DNA of 54,623 bases from Gymnopus androsaceus JB14 (taxonomy: Eukaryota; Basidiomycota; Agaricomycetes; Agaricales; Omphalotaceae): positions 1 through 54,623 of the forward strand of contig ML769495.1 of NCBI GenBank assembly GCA_009733575.1, in the 5' to 3' direction. Positions within the stretch are counted from its first letter, which is position 1; each line of letters begins with the position of its first letter. Below, in pieces: positions 31,126 through 41,258 of the stretch. The translations under genes were made by a program, and so were the position numbers. The notes beneath the pieces were generated by a model. It saw only the letters and a program-made list of their open reading frames with translations. It made no database searches and had not been told where the DNA came from.

Positions 31126-31946
31126 TTTTAGTTTGGAGTAGAAGGAATGAAGAAAAGGATGGGTTTGGCTGGAGAATTCAGAAGAGAGATGGTCTGGTTG
31201 TGGTATTCAACAAGACAAGAAATTTTCTCTACAACAAGCTTTGAAGTACCTCTTTGTCTTTCGGCCACGCTTCAGATCCAAAACTTGTCCAAAACAAGAC
31301 AACGCGTGCATTGTAGATTTTGCTTCCGCCTTATTGTGGCCAGACGCTGGCACAGCTTGAATTCGATGCATGGAAACTATTTTTCCTAGAAAGGAGATTC
31401 GAGAAGCTGTAGAAGAACGCTGCCATGTGGGAAATCTATAACGGGCCTCTCACCTATGCACCGTCACTCGGAGTTTTAGTTTATTATGTTTCTTCCTACC
31501 GTCTGTTAGCTGGGTTCGAGCATGCATAATGATCCTCCATTAGTGTGTCTGACTCCGAAGGCTGCCGATGGAAAGGTCAAAGCGTTGCATACTATCAAAA
31601 GCTGAGAACGGAAATTATAAAGTCAGTGTCAAATATATGATACAAGTATAAGTTTGTATAGTATTCCAAAATTTTCAGTCCGTGTTGTAAATTCGGTTGA
31701 GGAGGAGGGACTGGTTGAATTCAAATCAGCAAAACGGAGATCACGGTGATGGTTGCCAAAACCTGTCGCCACTGGCCAGAGAAAAGCAATATCTTTGAAG
31801 CCTCTCTAGAGCAAGGCTAACCATTCCGGAGAGCTTCAGAGCGAGAACGAAGACTCGTAAACAGTTGTTAGATCTCTGGAGACCTCTGGCGAATACCCAG
31901 GTTTTTGCTGATCTGAGGCTTAGAGTCGGCGCTTGTTCCGGTATCA
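31126..31946. other. Intergenic, nothing recognised
   Basis: Divergent promoters of the F-box genes at 31125 (-) and 32008 (+) must lie here. No repeat or coding signal stands out. Confidence 0.4.
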
Positions 31947-31983
31947 ATCGTGTCAAGCTTCTTGATTCTTATCTACGACGACA
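31947..31983 (+). promoter_or_regulatory. Conserved 5' flank of F-box B3
   Basis: Contains ATCGTGTCAAG, CTTGATT and TATCTACGACGAC in the same order as 38006-38043 upstream of F-box B4. This is a recently duplicated leader or promoter segment ending about 25 bp before the ATG. Confidence 0.55.
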
Positions 31984-32007
31984 TTCTCTACGAAAACGAC
32001 GCTATTC

Positions 32008-33838
32008 ATGAATTCTTATTCACCCGCTCCATACTTGAGCTGGAATATTTCCCAGTCACCCTTTGCCTCCGCTATTCACACGAACTACGTTCCTTCTGCA
32101 GAGGACCTCGTACATCTGGATGCTCTTCTTGCCCAACCACAGCTGCAACTTATGCAGTTGGAATCGGAAATAGCTCGTCTCTCTCGGGAAAAAGAAATTG
32201 TACAAAAATACGTCGAGGCTCATCGAGCATTGATGTCTCCAATCCGCCGCCTTCCTGCGGAAACCCTCTCCGAAATCTTCACTCACTGCCTTCCAGAGGA
32301 CCGGTATGCGGTCAGAAGTGTAGCAGAGGCACCGCTACTTTTGACCACTATCTCTCGGGGGTGGAGACGGACTGCTCTGGATACCCCTTCATTGTGGAGA
32401 TCATTGCATATATTCCTTCCCTCTAGATTGAGCTCCGAATCTCTCCAAAAAAGGGTCGCAGGGTCCATTCTTTGGTTGGATCGTGCTAGAGCACTTCCCA
32501 TATTTATTTCATTCTATCGTGACGCATTCGAGAGACAGATTCCTCCCAATGATGATACACTTCTGCCAAATAGTATCTTGGGGGGATTTGTGGATGTATT
32601 AATGAAGTTTAACAGCGGAATCAAAGAATTGACTTTCACTGGGTCAAACTTTGATCGCATAGCTGGCCACCTCGACTCATTATTAGCCTTGCGCAATTTT
32701 CCTATATTGGATATGTTCCGCATCCGAAGTACTGGTGATATGATCAGGCTTGGAGAACTAGAAGACCCGGATCTCCCATTTGCTTCTCTTGTCCAACGGA
32801 TGCCCGCCTTGAAGAAGCTGTGGATTGATGGCTTCTTTCATCATCCTAGACAATACAGTCAATTGCAACTGGACTGGGAACATCTAACGGAGCTCACAAT
32901 ACAGCCGCTAACCAGTCGCTTTGGGTTAAACTTCTCTGGACGCGAACTGCTGAACATGCTGGCACATACTCCTCGTTTGCAATCACTCACATTTACCATT
33001 GTCATAGGCAACTGGGAGCTCGGCAATGTGGTCAATCTTCCTGCCATGCGTGACCTGCGGCTTGTGTTTGAGCAACGAGATGTTCTGCCTGAAAACATGT
33101 TCTTCCAAAATTTCTTCTCCTCAATTGCTTGCCCTGCCTTGAAGGCATTACATCTCTCTCAGCACGGGGCAGCTATGCCTATGCATATACTTCTCTCCTC
33201 ATTGGTTTCACTACAGGAAGTAGAGACACTTTTATTGGACATGCCAATGACACCAAATTCATTGCTTGAATCCCTCTCACTTTTTCCAAACCTCAGATCA
33301 TTTGAAATCCATGGCAGAATTAAAAAGGTAGATGGAGATGAATCTCAGGGCATTCTTCCTTCATTTGCTCACAACATTGATAACTCTGTCCTTGTGCATC
33401 TGGGTTGTAATACATTCAGTGTAGATGGACCTGCTTTACTGTGTCCTTACCTCCAGCACATTCGAATTATCTTTGAATGGAAGACACGGTAGGGCAAGTC
33501 AACCTCCTTCGCTGGATGAGAGTGCGCAAATCACAAATGATGCTTTGCTCACTTTTCTCGAAAAACGTGTTCAAATGAAAACATTACAAACATGTGATGT
33601 ATTCTTTCCAGAGCCACGGTCAGAATCCACGGAGGAGGACCTGAGAAGGATTCAGGCATTGTTGAATTCTGGGCTAAAATTGCGAATTCGATATGCCAAG
33701 TTACGTCCTTTAAAGTATGACGACTCGCCTGTTGCAGGGGCTTGGATGCTTTCCGGACTAGGTTCGCAGATAACGTCACGGGCGGGAAATGTTCAGTCTG
33801 ACATGGAAGGAAGATTTGGGACGGGTATAGTCATCTAA
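32008..33838 (+). CDS. F-box protein, subfamily B, member 3 (one frame break)
   Basis: It starts MNSYSPAPYLSWNISQ with the motif SPFASAIHTNYVPSAEDL. A coiled coil follows, then the F-box SPIRRLPAETLSEIFTHCLPEDRYAVRS...SRGWRRTALDTPSLWRSLHIFLP. The first frame runs to a TAG at 33490-33492 just after CPYLQHIRIIFE. The remaining C-terminal part (QITNDALLTFLEKRVQMKTLQTCDVFFPEPRSE...) continues one base out of frame to 33838. It ends in the tail DMEGRFGTGIVI. A one-base indel near 33475-33495 therefore breaks an otherwise complete gene of about 609 residues. Confidence 0.8.
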
Positions 33839-34267
33839 CTTGTGCCCCCGTAGAAAGGCATAAAGCTTAAAGGTTGAAGGACATGTATAGAGGTCAAAGC
33901 GTTTCATATCAAATGTTTACTTATTCCTAGTATTACTATCCAAGTACACAGGGGCACTGTAAATTGTGTAGTCTCACGTACATACATATGTATACAGTGT
34001 CTTGAGCCTGAACTGACGAACAAGGGCGAAGGACCATTCCTCCAAATTCTTGCGCAGCTGAAGATGAAAATTTGGTAAGTCACAGTCAGAATAGCCATAC
34101 AACTACGTACATATTTAAATACAAACCCGGGCTCTCTGGAGAAAAAATAGTCCAAGTCGGACAGAGTGTATAACAACTATGAGATCGAATCAAGAAAGTC
34201 CAAAGAGAATCCATGTGCAAAGATATAAATGTCCTCCACTAAACATCACGCAAATACGCCCTATGGC
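33839..34267. other. Intergenic, convergent 3' ends
   Basis: Between the 3' ends of F-box B3 (+) and the ferritin-like gene (-). Short AT-rich stretches only. Confidence 0.4.
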
Positions 34268-35271
34268 CTACTCCGGCTTCCCATTCGAATTGAAAGGAAG
34301 ATCAACAATCGCAACACCCGCAGTGATACTGGAATCATCCGCCGACGAATTACTGCTCGTCAAAACCGCATATGAAGTTCCTATCAACTCTTGAGGAATG
34401 ACAACCTCTCCATTCATTACTGGCACAAAGATCGTCTCGAGTCCAGTGAAAAACGCCACGAATTGGCCTTCGACATCGGCGCTGGCACCAGCTGTAGCGT
34501 TCACACTAACAGCGGAAGTTTGACCGGCTGTCACAGGCAACGCAATGGTAAGCGCAGGAAAAGCTCGGACAGGAAGAGGAGGGTTGGACTCTGGGCAGCT
34601 GGTGATGAACTGTGATGCGAGAGTGAAGATGACGTCCAGGGAGAGAGGAGTCTCGAAGGCAGTCGACCAGGGGTTTTGGTGGATGACAGCGGAATGAACC
34701 CAGGCGGCTTGGCGAGCTTCGGTGGCAAGAATGGATGCCGCAGCAGTGAGGTGATCTTTGTCTGAAAGGAATTGAGCTGCACCAGTGTATGCGGATACAC
34801 CGACGCCTTCCAAGACTGAAGAAAGGGCGGCAAAGGAGCTCGGTGTGTTGTATGGGCTAGGCAAAAAGAAATGAGATCGGCATACGAAATAAACATTTGA
34901 TAGACTTACAAGTAATACGTGCAAGCTTGAGTAGCATTATCACCCAACGCAGCAGTCAAAAACTCGACGTGAGTTTTTTCATGTTCTGAAATCTCCTCGA
35001 ACCGACCTCGAGCCCAGACTGGGAGACCGTCATCAACAAAGTCGGACTCGGTGAAGGTGCTGAGGCCGCCTGTGTAGAACGCGTTTTCGAGATGTTCGAG
35101 AGTGAGCGCAAAGTTAAGAATCGTGTCGTCGTCGATAGCAAGGGTGCTGTTAGTCGAATTGGAGCTGGCCGAGTCTCGCGTTTGAGGCAAGGCGCGACTA
35201 GACACCGACTCGGAGAATGCGCAGAGGAAGGCTGCGAGAACGATGAGAGAGGGAGAAATAGAAAGTTTCAT
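34268..35271 (-). CDS. Secreted ferritin-like protein (Rds1-type stress protein)
   Basis: Exons 35271-34910 and 34856-34268 give 316 residues. The intron of 53 bp is GT-AG, phase 2, and restores CTYYFPYNTPSSF. The N-terminus MKLSISPSLIVLAAFLCAFSESVSS is a signal peptide. The ferritin-like helical bundle follows (Ferritin_2 family), with TLEHLENAFYTGGL, SEHEKTHVEFL and AAASILATEARQAAWV carrying the Glu and His residues expected for metal binding. Yeast relatives (Rds1 of fission yeast) are induced by nutrient and other stress. The C-terminal domain is Ser/Thr-rich. The iron-binding role is inferred from the family. A TATA box lies about 70 bp upstream. Confidence 0.88.
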
Positions 35272-35340
35272 TGCTCGTGATTCGGGATCAGTAAAGTATT
35301 AAAGGTGTAGAAGATGGGGAAATAAAACAAAAGTTGAGAC

Positions 35341-35348
35341 CTTTTATA
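35341..35348 (-). promoter_or_regulatory. TATA box of the ferritin-like gene
   Basis: TATAAAAG on the minus strand, about 70 bases before the ATG at 35271. Confidence 0.6.
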
Positions 35349-35439
35349 CTAATTCCTGGCCTTGTCCTTGAGTAAGACAAGTCTCGAGGACAAGTCTCGC
35401 AGTTCGGACATCTCGGAGTACACCCAAGACCTTGGGTGT

Positions 35440-35498
35440 GCCTGGACAGCCACTTCGAACTCGCCAGCCAAGTGTCCTAACCATTAGGCCCTAGCAGA
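35440..35498 (-). repeat. tRNA-like sequence, possible SINE head
   Basis: On the minus strand GGGCCTAATGGTTAGGACAC resembles a tRNA D-arm and A box, and GAGTTCGAAGT resembles a T-loop and B box. The space between is too short for a complete tRNA and no acceptor stem pairs. Likely a tRNA-derived repeat fragment. Confidence 0.35.
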
Positions 35499-38005
35499 TA
35501 CGGATAATGCGCTGTCGCCAATGTTTTAGCCTTCTAGCACCACAAGGCTGTTCAGTGGTCTTGTCGTTCGGGTGCTTTGGTTGAGCAAGATCAGTAAAGT
35601 GGTTCGATGGTCAAAGCCTCCGTGTCTTGCATCTGAAACGACACTCGCCGAGTCCATCATGTATTCCCAGTGAGGGAACGAGTCTAATATTCTGACCAAC
35701 CAGCGCCAACTAACCTCTCCAGATTAGTCCTGCAATGGCAGCTGCAGCATCCCAGTCCCAAGAATACGAGTCAGACCGAGAGAGAAGAATCGACACAGCA
35801 TCATTTTCCAATGACGAAAAAGAATGGTTAGCTGAAGCCCGGTAAGGTGCTCGGGAGGGATAGTAGGAAATGCTATGGTGCTGCGGCAATGAGCAGAAGC
35901 AGATGCTAGACTCGAAGTTGTATCCTAATTGAAGTAGTATTTCATGAAAAACGTCTGTCGTTCCGTTTAACTTTAGTCTTTGGGCAGTTGACTTGAAACG
36001 ATGAATCTTACAGACGGATCGCTCTCGAGTCTGTTGGCGATAGCTATAACGTTTCGTTCTCTCGTGAAAGGAAAAAGAACGCACTATTTTCCATCCAAGC
36101 TCAAGTATTGGCCGGAAAAGTTCCTTCTTCCAGATCTTTTCCGTCAAAACGTTCTAATATCCTAGAATAGATGCGGTGTAGTCGTCAACTTATAATGGAC
36201 TTGAACAGGCAGTGTACTCACTGACAATACCATCCCAAAATGGACGCTTATTCGTACAGCGATATCCGTCACTGCAGAACTGTTCTGTACCATCTGACAC
36301 TGGATTTCTGATGTTGATATGTAGGGCAAAATAGCGGCTGCGTCTTCCCTTTAATATTGTTCTTGATAACTTGAGGAAGTGGTCAAAGATTCGCATTGGA
36401 AAAAATACGCGCGCGTTGAATGAACCGGCAAGACGGCCCGTGCTCGTCATCGGGGAAGCAAACGCTTTCTTCCGTCATGTCTTCCAGTTTCACATCCAGC
36501 TATTACAAGGATAACTAGCCTCCGAAAGCGATTGACAAAGGTGAAGGGATTGAAGGGACCTCTTGAACCTTGATGCCAAAGGCGTCAGTCCATTCCGCGA
36601 TACCTGGGACCTCAAATTGCTGATCAGATTCAGAGGTTGAGGATTTGCTGTCCTAAAAACCTAAAAGATCAAACAACTACGTACGCTAACGATGTTCATT
36701 CACATTCGACGAATCCTTAGCCGCTTGTAGACTTAGGTTTTCCACTTGATAACCGACGATGGTAGAGACATCTTTGCTCGTCTTTCTCGAGCAGGTGACA
36801 ACATGCCCGATTTTGATAGTTCACCAGCAGGCCTCTGATGTCGAATTTGAGGCAGAAATTTACAACTTTTTGCAATTGGAATCGACTTGCGTTTAGCATC
36901 CGGAACCTCGAAGGACTCGATCCCGTGGCTAAAGGAGAAAGGTCGCGGCCAAAACAGCCGGTGGTAGAACTTGGACGTTGCTCAAAAGGTACGGTATGAT
37001 ATGGTGTTCAACGCTTTACTGAGACCACTTTATTCGAAGGATTTTCTTCTTTCTCAAGCTTCCCATTTACGGGCCAGGCTTTTCCACCTTCAGATCCTTT
37101 ACGCATTAATGTCAAATTTTTCCTCGCATGACTGTTCAAACAAAAACCAAACGAGACCTCCCGACCCATATCCCCAGCACGCGATTCTACCTTGGCAATC
37201 CTGATATCCAAAATCAAGGCCACAACAAGAACGTTGAGGACATGATAGGTCCTGAGGAGGACGGCCAGGACCTGTCGCCTTCGCCGCGAAGCACTCCCCC
37301 TGCGTCTTCTGCCACTCATCCTCCTTCCCGAAGATACAGATGGATCATCATGGTGACCAGTACGGGTCCATTGTCCATGCTACTTTTGAATCATGATAAA
37401 TATAAAAAACCTTCCATCTCAGCAATATGTATTTTCATGAGAACTCCATATTCGGTCTTAAACTATTTTTTGGGCACTTACATCTACATCCAAGCAGTCC
37501 GTGACGTGGAAGTGGATCACGGTCCCGCATTTTGAGACGTAAATTAAGTCAAATAATATTAAATAAAGAGAGAGCGCAAGAAAGAGCACCGAATATCACT
37601 AACGCCCTCCTCGATATGACCGTAGTCCGAAACTTGTCACGCCGCAAAGCATCGTAGACAACCCACCCAATACTGATAATTAGCGCATTATTCATTCTTC
37701 TACAAGTTATAAGTAGCGTTAGGACTATTTTTGTCCAGGCGTTGAACGTTGAATATTGAATACATGGGCTTGGCGAAGGGATCTGGGAGTGCAAAGGTCA
37801 AAGCGTCGAATATCAGGCTCAGACCAGGAATTGCATAATGTTCCGGGACTTGCAGTATCAAGTACAGGAGAGATATAACACTTTTCATAGTTTAGAAAAC
37901 TGAACCGGTGCGTTTAAAATTTTCAAGTATTTTTTGATTCTCTGAGTTTAACAGGCGCTTGGTCCGGCGTCTAACCCTCATGCTGACTTTGTTAGATCAG
38001 CAAGC
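35499..38005. other. Long gene-poor stretch
   Basis: No gene that I can support in 2.5 kb. Minus-strand frames at 37549-37794 and 37700-37888 contain hydrophobic segments and might be decayed membrane-protein exons, but no family is recognised and no intron joins them. Other open stretches (35710-36147, 37128-37535) have skewed, non-protein-like composition. Confidence 0.35.
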
Positions 38006-38043
38006 ATCGTGTCAAGTATCTTGATTTCTATCTACGACGACGA
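38006..38043 (+). promoter_or_regulatory. Conserved 5' flank of F-box B4
   Basis: Same ordered blocks as 31947-31983 (ATCGTGTCAAG, CTTGATT, TATCTACGACGAC), ending about 30 bp before the ATG at 38073. Confidence 0.55.
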
Positions 38044-38072
38044 CACGAAACGCTACGACTTCAGCGAAAACC

Positions 38073-39944
38073 ATGGGTTCTGAAGCACCCGCTCCAGACT
38101 TGAGCTGGAATATTACCCAGTCACCCTTCGCCTCCGTTATGCAAACGAACTACGTTCCTTCTGCGGAGGACCTCATTCGTCTAGATGATCTTCTTGCTGA
38201 ACCACGGCTGCAACTTACACAGCTGGAATCGGAAGTAGCTCGTGTACAGAATATGTTGGAAACGCTCTTGCGCAAGCGAGACAATGTGAAGACGTACGTC
38301 GAGGCTCACCGAGCATTGATGTCTCCATTGCGTCGTCTTCCCGGGGAAACTCTCTCAGAGATCTTCATTCGCTGCCTTCCGGAGGACCGACATGCAGTAC
38401 GAGATATAGCAGAGGTACCTCTGCTTCTAACGACTGTTTCGCGGGAGTGGAGACGAACTGCTATTGGTACTCCAGAACTGTGGCGCTCACTGCATATATT
38501 CCTTTCCTTGGAAATTAGCTCCGAAGCTCTTCAAAGAAGAGTGTCAGGGTCTATTCTATGGTTGGATCGTGCTAGATCACTTCCAATTTCCATTTCACTC
38601 TACTTGGACAATTCCCCATGGTCTCCAACTGGAGGAGTACTATCATTACGGGAACCTTTCCTGGGCGGACTAGAAGCATTACTGATGAAGTTTAGCTATA
38701 GAATCAAGGAGCTGACTTTGATTGCTCCAAACTTTGAACAAATAGCTGCGCACCTCGATTCACTATCCGACCCGTTCTATTTTCCTATTCTAGATATGTT
38801 TTGTGTCCGAGATGCTGGCTTCATCGGACGAGGAGTATCAGCAAACGACCCGAATCTCACATTTGCTTCTCTTGTTCGAAACATGCCTGCGCTGAAGAAG
38901 TTGCGGATAGATGGCTTCACTCATCATACAAGACAATACAATCAACTGCAGCTGGAATGGGCGAATTTAACTGAGCTTATAATACAGCCTGTCTTATACG
39001 ACAGCGCCGGACATTCAACCTCCAGCTCAATTACCACATCCAAGTTTTCCTTAGCAGAAATGCTGAACATGTTGACACAAACTCCCCGCTTAAAATCACT
39101 CACGTTTTCCATTTCCATGGAGAACTGGGAACCCACTCACGGAAATACAGTCGCCAATCTTCCCGTCATGCGCAAGATGCGGCTTATATTCCTGCAGCTA
39201 CACGATCTTGCTCTCGGGAAGACATTTTTCGAAAACTTCTTCTGCTCAATCATCTGCCCTTCATTGAAGGTGTTAGATGCCTCAGTATGCTGGACAACTC
39301 TTATGCAATGTATGCCTATACCCTTCTCTTCCTTATTCTCACTACAGGAAGTCGAGACGCTTTTGTTGGACATGCCCATCACACCCGATTCATTGCTGGA
39401 ATGTCTCTCACTTGTTCCAAACCTCAGATCATTGGAACTTGACAGTAGAGCTCTACAGCAGTCTGTGGACGACTCGCTTCCGCATTCTCACGTCATACTA
39501 GACGACTCTGTCCTTATACGTCTTGGTACCATGGATGGATTTTCTCCGCTGTGTCCTTATCTCGAACATATCCGAATTATCTTCAAGGAAATCGATTTTT
39601 ATGGAGGTTTTACGCGTCCACACGATAACTTTACTCGAATCACAATTCACGCTCTGCTCACCTTTCTCGAGAGTCGTATTCAAATGAAAACATTACAATC
39701 GTGTGATGTATTCTTTCCCGGGCCGCTAGCAGAATGCACGGAGGAAGACTTGGGAAGGATTCAGGTATTGTTGGATTCCGGACTGAAATTGCGGATAAAA
39801 TATGGGAAATTATACCCTGTGAGACCAAATGATTGGCCCTCCAAAGGGCTTTGGATTTCGAGGTCAGGTTTGGAGGTAATGACAGCGGAGGGCACTGTAC
39901 TTTCAGACATGGAAGGAATTCACGGGGCGGGTATCATAGTATAG
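38073..39944 (+). CDS. F-box protein, subfamily B, member 4 (intact)
   Basis: A single open frame of 623 residues. The start is MGSEAPAPDLSWNITQ, then SPFASVMQTNYVPSAEDLIRLDDLL and a coiled coil. The F-box is SPLRRLPGETLSEIFIRCLPEDRHAVRD...SREWRRTAIGTPELWRSLHIFLS. The leucine-rich part includes SLQEVETLLLDMPITPDSLLECLSLVPNLRSLEL. Later come CPYLEHIRIIF, a TFLESRIQMKTLQSCDVFFPGP block and the tail DMEGIHGAGIIV. It is closest to member 3 at the N-terminus and in the upstream flank, which suggests the two arose by a duplication that carried the promoter. Predicted SCF substrate adaptor. Confidence 0.87.
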   Translation: MGSEAPAPDLSWNITQSPFASVMQTNYVPSAEDLIRLDDLLAEPRLQLTQLESEVARVQNMLETLLRKRDNVKTYVEAHRALMSPLRRLPGETLSEIFIRCLPEDRHAVRDIAEVPLLLTTVSREWRRTAIGTPELWRSLHIFLSLEISSEALQRRVSGSILWLDRARSLPISISLYLDNSPWSPTGGVLSLREPFLGGLEALLMKFSYRIKELTLIAPNFEQIAAHLDSLSDPFYFPILDMFCVRDAGFIGRGVSANDPNLTFASLVRNMPALKKLRIDGFTHHTRQYNQLQLEWANLTELIIQPVLYDSAGHSTSSSITTSKFSLAEMLNMLTQTPRLKSLTFSISMENWEPTHGNTVANLPVMRKMRLIFLQLHDLALGKTFFENFFCSIICPSLKVLDASVCWTTLMQCMPIPFSSLFSLQEVETLLLDMPITPDSLLECLSLVPNLRSLELDSRALQQSVDDSLPHSHVILDDSVLIRLGTMDGFSPLCPYLEHIRIIFKEIDFYGGFTRPHDNFTRITIHALLTFLESRIQMKTLQSCDVFFPGPLAECTEEDLGRIQVLLDSGLKLRIKYGKLYPVRPNDWPSKGLWISRSGLEVMTAEGTVLSDMEGIHGAGIIV

Positions 39945-40615
39945 CTTTGGAGAGGTCATAGTTATACTTGCTTTGAGTGGAAAGCAATGAAGGGTCTGAC
40001 GGAGTGAAGAAAATTTATTGCACGGCGCGGTCTCTAGGTCAAAGCGTTTCATAGAAAATTGTAATATGTATTGCAGGCACAAAATAAACTTCAAACACAT
40101 GAATGCGGGGAAGGGATAAGTTTGATAGATTCGCATTAGAGCCGCATTGGCTATATGCACAACCGTAGATGGATCCAAATATTTGTATATCAGTCTATAA
40201 TATCAATCCCCACAGTTATCGTAACAATTCCTACGATGGCCGTTACCGAGCTCTTCTGTGCACGAACACTCCCAATCTGAACCTCGAAGAAGAATGGGAG
40301 CTACATACTATAATACATAGGCTAATATACACAAGATTCAATCGCGAATGGATTTCACTATGGATAACAAACGGATACAGTAGCCCTTGTAGTCAATCAT
40401 AGCCTTGGACGAAGACTGAGGTACTCATTGCACAGTGGTCACAACGACGTGAATATTTTTGGCAGGTAGCGGCGACAATCGACCAAAATCTGTCCTGCAA
40501 TCCAAGTGCCCAAGAGCACAGTGAAATGACGGGTGTATCTACATGGAGAAGTTTAGCTTTGTACATGCAAAGAGATTAGTACACACCTTTCCAAAATTGC
40601 AAATCGTACATCTCA
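39945..40615. other. Intergenic, nothing recognised
   Basis: Convergent 3' ends of F-box B4 (+) and the membrane-protein gene (-). No coding signal. Confidence 0.4.
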
Positions 40616-41038
40616 CTAACTCCTCCGACTATTATCCTTGCTTTCCTCCAGAATCTCACCGACCCAGTTTAGGACTTTCTCGATAGATTCCAAAATGAAT
40701 CTCATCGCATAACCTCCAAAATGCACGTAGAATCCAAACCACGCAAGCGCCTGAATTCCCCATATAATTTTCCAATATATCCATCGCAATATATAGACCG
40801 CCCATATTGGTATCAGCAATACCCAACGCAGAACGTGAAAAATGAGGTGGAATACTGGTTTCAAAATGGTTGAATAGCCATAATACAAGCCGACGGCGAT
40901 GAACAAATATAACGCGTATTTGCGTGAGATTTTATGGGAGACAAGATAGACGAAGAGAACTGGAGCCACGATATGTGTAAGGATATCGGTATTTGAAGGG
41001 CTAGCTCGGTGAGAGGAAGAAGAACTGAAATTGCTCAT
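40616..41038 (-). CDS. Small membrane protein, unrecognised
   Basis: 140 residues from the ATG at 41038 (MSNFSSSSSHRASPSN); an in-frame ATG at 41071 would add 11 residues. A Ser-rich, polar N-terminus leads to about four hydrophobic segments: ILTHIVAPVLFVYLV, YALYLFIAVGLYYGY, HVLRWVLLIPIWAVYILRW and IIWGIQALAWFGFYVHF. A charged C-terminal stretch (KVLNWVGEILEESKDNSRRS) follows and may form an amphipathic helix. The composition is strongly that of a real membrane protein, with many Trp and Tyr residues. I know no family or function. Intronless. Confidence 0.55.
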   Translation of the reverse strand: MSNFSSSSSHRASPSNTDILTHIVAPVLFVYLVSHKISRKYALYLFIAVGLYYGYSTILKPVFHLIFHVLRWVLLIPIWAVYILRWIYWKIIWGIQALAWFGFYVHFGGYAMRFILESIEKVLNWVGEILEESKDNSRRS

Positions 41039-41258
41039 GGTGGTCGCTTTGAGAAAATTGGCTGGTGACACGATGCACAGGATTGCGCTATTCTCACGTT
41101 ACACGACGCGTCCTCGGATCAATGATTAACGACGCGTTTTTCTCAGATTCTTTTTTCCACTGTACTGTACATCTACTTTCAATGTATGGCTATTTCTTTA
41201 CAAGAAATATCTCATCCGATCTATCATTCACGGCACCCTAAATGGACCTTCGCAGAGC

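Noticed and set aside
36971..37888. Genes at 37128-37535 (+) and 37549-37888 (-)
   Set aside because: No domain, no joining introns, and skewed composition; the hydrophobic minus-strand frames overlap in different frames without a coherent model.
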